Shown piece by piece: positions 1 through 6,474 of a stretch of 64,000 nucleotides of DNA (its first letter is position 1; each line of letters starts with the position of its first letter). A program made the translations under genes and the position numbers. Origin of the DNA: an uncultured Prevotellaceae bacterium (lineage in GTDB: Bacteria > Bacteroidota > Bacteroidia > Bacteroidales > Bacteroidaceae); the NCBI GenBank assembly GCA_946410305.1, contig CAMJZV010000013.1, positions 23,558 to 87,557 of the forward strand, in the 5' to 3' direction. The notes beneath the pieces are model-generated. The model saw only the letters and a list, made by a program, of their open reading frames with translations. It was not told where the DNA came from and ran no database searches.

Positions 1-426
1 GACGACAAGGAGATTGTCGACACCTTCGTCGTGAAGACCATCAAGCGTTTCGACGAGAAGAACAAGGGACATCAGGAGCTATTGCCCGAATACGACAGTG
101 AGGAGGACAAGGAATATGCCCGCAAGTTGTTCCGTGCCTCAATCATGAATGCTGATGAATATCAGCGTTATATGAGTGAAGCTTCTCGTAACTGGGACTT
201 CTCGCGTCTCGCTTATATGGACATCGTCATCATGCAGATTGCTATCGCTGAGATGATGACATTCCCAAGCATCCCCGTCAATGTCAGCATCAATGAGTAT
301 GTGGAAATTTCCAAGCTTTACTCTACCCCACGTAGTGCTGGCTACATCAACGGTATGCTCGACGCCATTGCCCGCCACCTCATTGAGAAGGGTGTGCTGC
401 TGAAGCACATGGCACCGAGACAGTAA
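1..426 (+). CDS. nusB: NusB transcription antitermination factor (5' end outside window)
   Basis: The frame is open from base 1, so the N-terminal part lies outside the window; the GTG at 31 is internal. NusB binds boxA RNA with NusE (S10) and supports antitermination of rRNA operons. The visible 141 residues are the C-terminal half of the all-helical NusB fold, including the block from 'NWDFSRLAYMDIVIMQIAIAE' trimmed here to its recognisable core WDFSRLAYMDIVIMQ, then a VSINEYVEISKLY block and the typical SAGYINGMLDAIA ending. Bacteroidetes NusB proteins are long (about 300 residues), which fits a large missing N-terminus. It heads the nusB-yajC-ybbR-coaE group common in Bacteroidales; yajC follows after 34 bp. 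Confidence 0.93.
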   Translation, partial: DDKEIVDTFVVKTIKRFDEKNKGHQELLPEYDSEEDKEYARKLFRASIMNADEYQRYMSEASRNWDFSRLAYMDIVIMQIAIAEMMTFPSIPVNVSINEYVEISKLYSTPRSAGYINGMLDAIARHLIEKGVLLKHMAPRQ

Positions 427-460
427 CATTGAAATAACAAAACAACAGAATAAAACAATT

Positions 461-784
461 ATGACACAGTTTTTCCTCGCTGCACAGGCCGCTCAGGGCG
501 GTGGCAGCATGACCAGTTTCCTGATTATGATGGTAGCCATCTTCGCCATCATGTACTTCTTTATGATTCGTCCCCAGCAGAAGCGCCAGAAGGAGATTCA
601 GAATTTCCAGAACTCACTGCAGGAGGGTACTCCCGTCGTTACTGGTGGCGGTATCTATGGCACCGTAAAGAAGATTGACCTGGCCAGTGGCATCATCGAA
701 GTAAAGATTGCCGACGGCGTTGTCATCAAGGTCGACAAGGGCTACGTCTACAAGGATACTGCCAGCACACCGATGCAGAAGTAA
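461..784 (+). CDS. yajC: Preprotein translocase subunit YajC
   Basis: A 107-residue inner-membrane protein that associates with SecDF at the Sec translocon. A short Ala/Gly-rich N-terminus is followed by one membrane helix (about residues 18-37, ending in FFMIRPQQKRQKE, the YajC hallmark of a helix followed by RPQ and basic residues). A small soluble domain follows, with VVTGGGIYGTV and a run of beta strands. Length matches the family. Its partner secDF is also in this window but in a separate unit near 40-43 kb. Confidence 0.95.
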   Translation: MTQFFLAAQAAQGGGSMTSFLIMMVAIFAIMYFFMIRPQQKRQKEIQNFQNSLQEGTPVVTGGGIYGTVKKIDLASGIIEVKIADGVVIKVDKGYVYKDTASTPMQK

Positions 785-796
785 GAGGTGAGAAGC

Positions 797-830
797 TTCT
801 CCCACCTAAAGGTAGGAGTGTGGCACGCAA
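797..830. repeat. Short imperfect palindrome, copy 1
   Basis: In the yajC-ybbR gap, an imperfect inverted repeat (CTCCCACCT / AGGTAGGAG) is followed by GTGTGGC. A near-identical stretch lies at 19013-19046. Both share the core CCACCTAAAGGTAG and then AGTGTGGC. The copies are 18 kb apart, in unrelated intergenic places, so this is a dispersed repeat rather than part of either gene. Confidence 0.7.
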
Positions 831-851
831 TGGAGTGAGAGGTTAGAAACG

Positions 852-1829
852 ATGGGTATCAAACGGATATTTGTCACTATCAGGAACTTCTTGTTCAGCA
901 ATGTGAACAAGCAGTTCTTGATTTTCATGTTCTTCCTCTTCCTTTCCGGCATCTTCTGGCTCATCATCACACTCAACGAGACCTACGAGAAGGACATCAA
1001 GATACCTGTACAGGTGGTGGGCATCCCGAAGAACGTGGTACTTACCTCAGTACCTGTTGACACGGTACGAGCCACCATCCGCGACAAGGGCTGGGTCATG
1101 ATGGTTTACCTCTATACTGACCGACTAGGCATCATTCAGATACCGTTTAAAAACTATGACCGCGGTCGTGGCACCGGTACTGTTGGCACAAACGATCTAA
1201 AGCGTATCATTGAGTCGCGTCTGGAACTCTCGTCGAAGGTCACGGCCGTCAAGCCCGACCACATGGAGTTCTCCTACAACAATGGTGAGTGCCGTCGAGT
1301 ACCCATCCGTTGGGCAGGTCGCGTCATTCCCGACCAGCTCTACTTTATCTCACATGTAGACTATATGCCCGACAGCGTAGAGATCTATGCCTCGAAAGAA
1401 AAGCTCGACAGCATTCGTGCTGTCTATACCGAGGCACTCAACTACGTCAACTTCCGCGACACACTGACCATCGACTGTCAGCTGGCACATATCAACGATG
1501 TCAAGATCGTTCCCGAGCGTGTGCGCATCCGTTTCCATACTGACGTGCTCACCGAGGAGACCATCAGCTACGTGCCCATTCGTTGTCTCAACCTGCCCGA
1601 AGGTAAGGTGTTGCGCACCTTCCCGCGCTATGCTAAGGTGCATTTTGTGGCAGGTGTCAGTCAGATACGCTCCTTGCGTGCTGAAGACTTCCTGGTTGTC
1701 GCTGACTTTCGTGAAATCATGGTAAGCCATAAGGAGAAGTGCAACCTCTACCTGCGCGAGGTACCACGCGGTGTCAGCCGTGCTGTCCTCGACACCAAAC
1801 AGGTCGACTATCTGATAGAAGAAGAATGA
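852..1829 (+). CDS. YbbR-like domain membrane-anchored protein
   Basis: 325 residues. A cytoplasmic basic N-terminus (MGIKRIFVTIRNFL) and one membrane helix (about residues 22-42, FLIFMFFLFLSGIFWLIITL) are followed by an extracytoplasmic region of beta-rich YbbR repeats. In Firmicutes YbbR/CdaR regulates the c-di-AMP cyclase CdaA; in Bacteroidetes the role is not established, and no cyclase gene is beside it here. The stop codon overlaps the coaE start (ATGA), which indicates translational coupling in the nusB-yajC-ybbR-coaE-DUF5606 unit. Confidence 0.85.
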   Translation: MGIKRIFVTIRNFLFSNVNKQFLIFMFFLFLSGIFWLIITLNETYEKDIKIPVQVVGIPKNVVLTSVPVDTVRATIRDKGWVMMVYLYTDRLGIIQIPFKNYDRGRGTGTVGTNDLKRIIESRLELSSKVTAVKPDHMEFSYNNGECRRVPIRWAGRVIPDQLYFISHVDYMPDSVEIYASKEKLDSIRAVYTEALNYVNFRDTLTIDCQLAHINDVKIVPERVRIRFHTDVLTEETISYVPIRCLNLPEGKVLRTFPRYAKVHFVAGVSQIRSLRAEDFLVVADFREIMVSHKEKCNLYLREVPRGVSRAVLDTKQVDYLIEEE

Positions 1830-2362
1830 AGATAGGTATTACGGGTGGCATCGGCTCTGGCAAGAGCTACGTCTGCAAACTACTCAAGGCACACGGCATC
1901 GAGGTCTACGACTGCGACCAAGCAGCCAAGCGCATCATCCGCACCTCGGAAGAGGTCCGCCAAAAGCTGCTACAGCTCATCGGTTCCCTGGAGAAGGCCG
2001 ATATTGCCCGTTTCCTGCTGGAGAGCGAGACTAACGCCAAGAAGATTGACGCCATTGTCCACCCTGCCGTCTTCCACGACTTCGAAGAGAGCGGTTACCA
2101 ATGGATGGAGAGCGCTATCCTCTATGAGTCAGGCGCCAATAAACTCGTCGACCGCGTCGTCGTCGTCACCGCCCCTGAGGAGATACGTATCCAGCGCGTC
2201 ATGCAGCGCGACACCATCAGCCGCGAGAAAGCCCTCCAATGGATGCAGCGCCAGTGGCCACAAGAAGAGCTGCGTCGTCGCGCTGACTACGAGATTCTCA
2301 ACGACGGTCATGCAGACCTCAACGAGCAAATAGAAGCATTATTAAAAAGAATAGAAATATGA
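1826..2362 (+). CDS. coaE: Dephospho-CoA kinase
   Basis: 178 residues. Phosphorylates the 3'-OH of the dephospho-CoA ribose, the last step of coenzyme A synthesis. The P-loop is GGIGSGKS at residues 7-14, starting almost at once after MKIGIT. An in-frame ATG further upstream (1739) would lie inside ybbR and add an unrelated, Cys/Arg/Pro-rich stretch, so the start at 1826 is chosen; it overlaps the ybbR stop as ATGA. Further family signs are ESAILYESG and the lid region with QRVMQRD. Length is slightly below the usual 190-200 residues. The next gene overlaps its stop in the same way. Confidence 0.93.
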   Translation: MKIGITGGIGSGKSYVCKLLKAHGIEVYDCDQAAKRIIRTSEEVRQKLLQLIGSLEKADIARFLLESETNAKKIDAIVHPAVFHDFEESGYQWMESAILYESGANKLVDRVVVVTAPEEIRIQRVMQRDTISREKALQWMQRQWPQEELRRRADYEILNDGHADLNEQIEALLKRIEI

Positions 2363-2799
2363 AACAAACCATTTTAGCAATCTCCGGCAAGCCCGGACTC
2401 TACAAATTAGTATCACGTGCCAAGAACAGCCTCATCGTCGAGGCTCTGGACGAGACCCACAAGCGCATCCCTGCCTTTGGCACCGACCGCATCACCTCAC
2501 TGGCCGACATCGCCATGTTCACAGAGACTGACGACGTGCCCCTCATGAAGGTTCTCGCCTCTATGCGCGACCTGGAGCAGGGCAAGCCCAGCAGTGTGAA
2601 CTTCAAGAAGGCTACTCCCGCCGAGCTCCACGAGTATTTCTCAAAGGTACTGCCCGAGTGGGATCAGGACCGTGTACAGAACTCACACATCAAGAAGCTC
2701 ATCCAGTGGTACGACATCCTCGTCAAGGCTGGCATCACCGACTTCGAAGAGGAGATGGCACCCACCGAGGGCGACAACATTGACGACCGTAAGGACTAA
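2359..2799 (+). CDS. DUF5606 family protein
   Basis: 146 residues, function unknown. It begins MKQTILAISGKPGLYKLVS and carries the DAEETHKRIP-like block seen here as DETHKRIPAFG; this is the Bacteroidetes-restricted DUF5606 family, which usually follows coaE. There is no signal peptide or membrane helix, so it is probably cytoplasmic. The C-terminus is acidic. The start overlaps the coaE stop (ATGA), and a strong terminator hairpin lies 20 bp after its stop, closing the operon. Confidence 0.85.
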   Translation: MKQTILAISGKPGLYKLVSRAKNSLIVEALDETHKRIPAFGTDRITSLADIAMFTETDDVPLMKVLASMRDLEQGKPSSVNFKKATPAELHEYFSKVLPEWDQDRVQNSHIKKLIQWYDILVKAGITDFEEEMAPTEGDNIDDRKD

Positions 2800-2813
2800 T
2801 CATTCACATAAAC

Positions 2814-2846
2814 AAAAAAGAGGATGTTTTGCATCCTCTTTTTTTG
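2814..2846. terminator. Bidirectional intrinsic terminator
   Basis: The stem GAGGATG/CATCCTC (2820-2826 with 2832-2838, 5-nt loop) is flanked by A6 on the left and T7 on the right, so it can end transcription of the coaE unit (+) and of nrdG (-), which converge here. Confidence 0.93.
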
Positions 2847-2848
2847 TT

Positions 2849-3331
2849 TTATATTGCAATATCGCGCTGACGCCAGAAGCGATAGGTGATATCTTCAAAG
2901 GAACCGTCCTCGCGCTGGCGGTAGAGGCGCTGGTTGGTGGTAGGCGACTTCAAGGGACCGAGATGTTTGATGTATGGTCCTATCTTCAGATAGTCGAAGT
3001 CGGCCTTGTTGACAGCTGACGACACGCGGAGGCGTCCGCTATACCACGCCACCTTGAACTGCGGATAGGTCTCGTGGATGTATTGCGCCAACTGGTTGAC
3101 ACCGACAGGATCGGCATCACCACCCATGAACGACAGACAGGTGATATCATCTCCGTAACGCTCTACGAAAGCATCGATAGCATCCGTATCCAATGGCATA
3201 CCGATATCATCCCAAAGGTAGCGGCTATGGCACCCTGGACAATGGCATGGACAGTTGGAGATATTGATGGCTAAGGTTACCTCATCTGGTATCTCCTGGA
3301 AAACAACCCCTGTATTTACGTATTTAAGCAT
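2849..3331 (-). CDS. nrdG: Anaerobic ribonucleotide reductase activating protein (radical SAM)
   Basis: 160 residues. NrdG uses a [4Fe-4S] cluster and S-adenosylmethionine to generate the glycyl radical on NrdD under anaerobiosis. The radical-SAM Cx3Cx2C motif is C27-C31-C34 in NCPCHCPGCHS. An SFMGGDAD stretch follows, as in other activases. The gene lies 92 bp downstream of nrdD on the same strand and ends at a bidirectional terminator. Length is typical of the class (150-180 residues). Confidence 0.95.
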   Translation of the reverse strand: MLKYVNTGVVFQEIPDEVTLAINISNCPCHCPGCHSRYLWDDIGMPLDTDAIDAFVERYGDDITCLSFMGGDADPVGVNQLAQYIHETYPQFKVAWYSGRLRVSSAVNKADFDYLKIGPYIKHLGPLKSPTTNQRLYRQREDGSFEDITYRFWRQRDIAI

Positions 3332-3350
3332 ATTTCTTTTTTATCTGCAG

Positions 3351-3414
3351 CGGACTACAGGACTTCAGGACTATTCATATGTGTGTTGTCGTGTCTTGTT
3401 AATCCTGTAGTCCG
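3351..3414. repeat. Inverted repeat between nrdD and nrdG
   Basis: CGGACTACAGGA (3351-3362) and TCCTGTAGTCCG (3403-3414) form a perfect 12-bp inverted repeat with a 40-nt spacer, filling most of the nrdD-nrdG gap. It would form a stable stem in the nrdD-nrdG transcript. No U-tract follows, so RNA processing or stability is as likely as termination. Confidence 0.75.
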
Positions 3415-3423
3415 TTGCTCATA

Positions 3424-5520
3424 TTATTCTGCGTGTGCATAGTAACGGCGCGAAGCCTCTTCCTGGCGAGCCTGAGAGAAGTTGCTGACGCGCTTCAGAT
3501 AACCAATGATGCGGGTCATGTAGTCCACATTCTTCGAGTGGCAGTGCGGGCACTCCTTGAGGTAGCGCTTGTCGATATGGCCACAGTCGTTACATACCGT
3601 GTTGGGGATGTTGAATGTGAAGTAGTTACAACCCTCCTTGGCGGCAACCTTCAGCAGGTGCAGATACTGCTCCTTAGACAGGTGCTCGTCGAGGTTCATG
3701 TGCAGGGCTGAGCCACCGGTGAGGTGCTCAATATAGGGGCGCCCGTGCAACTTGAACTTGTCGATGACGCTGAGTGAGTCGTCCTCTACTACGTAGAAGT
3801 AGCTGTTGTAGCAGTCGCGAGGAACGAAGTAGCCGTCCTCACGGTCCCACTTAGCATGCTTCACACCGACATTCTCGGCAGGAATCATCTCGCAGTTGAA
3901 CATGATGTCCTTGGTGCGATACTGCTTGTTGTACTTCTCGATGAGACCGAGGATGCCCTGCACGAACTTCTTGTAGTCATCGTTAGGCGTAATCTTCAGA
4001 CCCATGAACTCGGCAGCCTCTACGAGACCGTTGATACCGATGGTGAGATACTGGCGGGCGATGTTGATGTAGCCAGCATCGAAGAGGGGCAGCATGCCGT
4101 GAGCCTGCAGGTCCTTGAGGTTCTCGTTGTAAGCCAACTGTACCTTATGGCAGAGATCGATGACCTGACCGAGGTACTCCAGGTAGTCCATCTTGTGGTT
4201 GACGGCATACTGCACACAACGGTTGAGGTTGATGGTGAGTACTGACTTCGAACCAGTAGACACACCGCCGGCACCCAGCGTATAAGAGAAGCCGTTGTCA
4301 GTAATCTCGTTGCGCAGACGGCAGCAAGAACTCAGTGAGTCGGCATTGTCGCTCATATAGGTGAAGAACGAGTGGCCCTCGGCATACATCTCTGCAGTGA
4401 ACTCACCCCACTCCTTGTCCTTGGGCTCGCCATTCTCGTCAACGAGCAGTGCCATGGTCTCTACAGGGAAGGTCAGCAGCGTCTTGGTACGCTCCTGGTT
4501 GAACCACTTCATGAAGCGCTTCTGCAGCCAAGAGAGTCCGTCCCAGTCGGGCTTTGAACCGTCGGGGAAGTAGAACTCGCCGAAGATAGACTCGAAATAG
4601 AACTTGTCATAGTAAGCGACATTCCAGAATACTGCCTGGTAGTTGCGGGCACCTGTGGGCTGGTTCAGTGAGTAGACGATCTGCTCGAAGTAGTCGGTGA
4701 TAACCTTGTCGATGGTGCGCTTCTTCAGTGAGAGGTCGGCCTGCTGGTCAGGATGCTGCCAGTAGTCGAGGCCGTACTCCTTGCCGATGAAGTAGTTCAT
4801 GTACATCAGGAACTCAGGAGTAGCGCAGGCACCTGCGAGCATAGAACTTACCATGAAAACCATGTTGATGAAACCACCAGCAAACGACTTCAGGTTGGTG
4901 GGGGCAGTAGAGTTGCCACCAATGGCTGTCGTACCGCCGATGAGCCAGGGGTACATCGTGATGGATGCACAGTAGTTGGCCAGCGAGGTCTCGTCGTTCT
5001 TATATATAAAGTGGTGGGTCAGCAGGTCGATGTACTTGTCGGCCAGTTCCTTACCAAACATCTTCTTGCAACGCTCGGTGAGCAGACGGCGGTTCAGACG
5101 GATGAAGTTAGACTTTGGCAACTCGCCAATCAGTGTGGCGATGTTCTTGTGTTCTACATTGGCATTAGCGTCAAACTTTGAGCTGGTGGCAGCATTGGCT
5201 GACTCCATATAGTCAGACAGGAACTGCAACTTAGCCAGCGTCTCACGATCCTCGGTATGCTGCTGACGATAGAGCATGAACGACTTGGCCACCTTATAGA
5301 AGCCTTCGCGCATCAGCGCCTCCTCAACCTGGTTCTGGATATCCTCCACCGTGATATCGTCCTTGATATCCAGGTGACTGATAATCTTCGAGATGGTACC
5401 CAGGTCTGAAGGTACGTTCACACTCTCGAACGCCTTAACGATGGCGTTCATGATTTTGTCCAGCGAAAACGAGTCTTTCGAACCGTCGCGTTTGGTAATG
5501 GTAAAGTTCTTAATCTCCAT
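3424..5520 (-). CDS. nrdD: Anaerobic ribonucleoside-triphosphate reductase (class III)
   Basis: 698 residues. Reduces NTPs to dNTPs anaerobically by glycyl-radical chemistry. An N-terminal ATP-cone (about residues 1-90) is followed by the alpha/beta-barrel reductase domain. The C-terminus has the zinc site with paired Cys (CNDCGH...CPHCH) and the glycyl-radical loop TRIIGYLKR, the radical residue being G673. The start at 5520 (MEIKNFTITKRDG) fits the ATP-cone. nrdG follows. The leader carries a Bacteroidetes promoter at 5643-5651 and a 9-bp palindrome just downstream of the predicted start site, a plausible regulatory element. Confidence 0.96.
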   Translation of the reverse strand: MEIKNFTITKRDGSKDSFSLDKIMNAIVKAFESVNVPSDLGTISKIISHLDIKDDITVEDIQNQVEEALMREGFYKVAKSFMLYRQQHTEDRETLAKLQFLSDYMESANAATSSKFDANANVEHKNIATLIGELPKSNFIRLNRRLLTERCKKMFGKELADKYIDLLTHHFIYKNDETSLANYCASITMYPWLIGGTTAIGGNSTAPTNLKSFAGGFINMVFMVSSMLAGACATPEFLMYMNYFIGKEYGLDYWQHPDQQADLSLKKRTIDKVITDYFEQIVYSLNQPTGARNYQAVFWNVAYYDKFYFESIFGEFYFPDGSKPDWDGLSWLQKRFMKWFNQERTKTLLTFPVETMALLVDENGEPKDKEWGEFTAEMYAEGHSFFTYMSDNADSLSSCCRLRNEITDNGFSYTLGAGGVSTGSKSVLTINLNRCVQYAVNHKMDYLEYLGQVIDLCHKVQLAYNENLKDLQAHGMLPLFDAGYINIARQYLTIGINGLVEAAEFMGLKITPNDDYKKFVQGILGLIEKYNKQYRTKDIMFNCEMIPAENVGVKHAKWDREDGYFVPRDCYNSYFYVVEDDSLSVIDKFKLHGRPYIEHLTGGSALHMNLDEHLSKEQYLHLLKVAAKEGCNYFTFNIPNTVCNDCGHIDKRYLKECPHCHSKNVDYMTRIIGYLKRVSNFSQARQEEASRRYYAHAE

Positions 5521-5611
5521 TGTTTATGTGTATATTTCTTTAGTTATTGCTATCTCTTTGCAACACAAAATCATCCGTTTTGGACAACTTTTTAATTTTT
5601 ATCTCGCAAAA

Positions 5612-5632
5612 AGTTTCCCATTTTGGGAAACT
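5612..5632. promoter_or_regulatory. 9-bp palindrome in the nrdD leader
   Basis: AGTTTCCCA (5612-5620), TTT, TGGGAAACT (5624-5632) is a perfect inverted repeat about 10-30 nt downstream of the predicted nrdD transcription start. It could be an operator or an RNA hairpin. I do not recognise it as a known NrdR box. Confidence 0.6.
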
Positions 5633-5642
5633 CTTAGCGAGT

Positions 5643-5651
5643 GCAAAGATA
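5643..5651 (-). promoter_or_regulatory. Promoter -7 element for nrdD
   Basis: On the - strand TATCTTTGC matches the Bacteroidetes sigma-ABfr -7 consensus TAnnTTTG. It is about 120 bp upstream of the nrdD start codon, giving a long leader that contains the 5612-5632 palindrome. Confidence 0.75.
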
Positions 5652-5735
5652 CAAAATATAACTAAAAAACCGTCATATTTTGGAGAGAAATATTTGATAA
5701 AAATCGTTAATGCACGGAATTTTATCGAGTACTGT

Positions 5736-6431
5736 TTAGTCCTTCAGTGAATAAGTCACTGTAGTAACCACACGTAACTTTTTTATATACGGAGTGTTAT
5801 CGTCACGGTTATCAATAGAAAACTGTCCTTGGTCGGCTGTAACGATTTTCCCGAGGTCACACTCACTGGCCTCAGCAAACTGTGCTGCGGTCTTCTGAGC
5901 GTTCTTGATAGCCTCTGCCATCATCTCCGGTTTCATCTGCTGGAACGACGCATATTCGTACTGCGGATAGTTCTCGCCCAGCGCCACACCCTGCTTCAGC
6001 AGCTCGGCCTGACTGGAGATGGCCTTGTTGACCTCTGCCACCTTGTTGGTAGCCACGGTAATCGTGGTATTGACGATGTAGCGGAACGCCTTCTGGTTGT
6101 CGCCCCACTCACGGGCCTCAAGGTCAGTGATAGAGGGAGGATTCACGGTGATTTCCTTCTCGGGGAGTCCGTACTTCAGCAGGAACTGCTTGATTTTCTT
6201 GGTCTGCTGGTTGATGTTCTCGTAAAGCATGGGCAGGTCGTTACCCGTCACCTTGGTACCAATGCTCCACGTTACCTTGTCGGCTGGCACCTCACGCTCA
6301 GCCAGACCCTTTACCGTCACATGGCGGTCCTTGTCGACAAAGTTGTCAATGCCTGCCTTGACAAACCAGCCGAGGCAGAAGATGCTCGCAGCAACGATGG
6401 CTGCAGCAATGATGTGATTTTTTTCTTTCAT
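5736..6431 (-). CDS. SIMPL domain (DUF541) membrane-anchored protein
   Basis: 231 residues. An N-terminal signal anchor (about residues 7-25, [19 protein letters not shown]) precedes a periplasmic SIMPL/DUF541 domain; [18 protein letters not shown] is the family's characteristic first strand and ASF.QM near the middle also fits. The biochemical role of these proteins is not settled; relatives are linked to oxidative stress and envelope functions. It is 43 bp downstream of rnr on the same strand, so co-transcription is possible. Confidence 0.88.
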   Translation of the reverse strand: MKEKNHIIAAAIVAASIFCLGWFVKAGIDNFVDKDRHVTVKGLAEREVPADKVTWSIGTKVTGNDLPMLYENINQQTKKIKQFLLKYGLPEKEITVNPPSITDLEAREWGDNQKAFRYIVNTTITVATNKVAEVNKAISSQAELLKQGVALGENYPQYEYASFQQMKPEMMAEAIKNAQKTAAQFAEASECDLGKIVTADQGQFSIDNRDDNTPYIKKLRVVTTVTYSLKD

Positions 6432-6474
6432 GCGTGTACCTTATTAATATATGTAAGATGTCTGATGTAAGATG

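Noticed and set aside
1739..1825. Upstream extension of coaE
   Set aside because: It lies inside ybbR and adds 29 Cys/Arg/Pro-rich residues before the P-loop strand; the ATG at 1826 fits the family.
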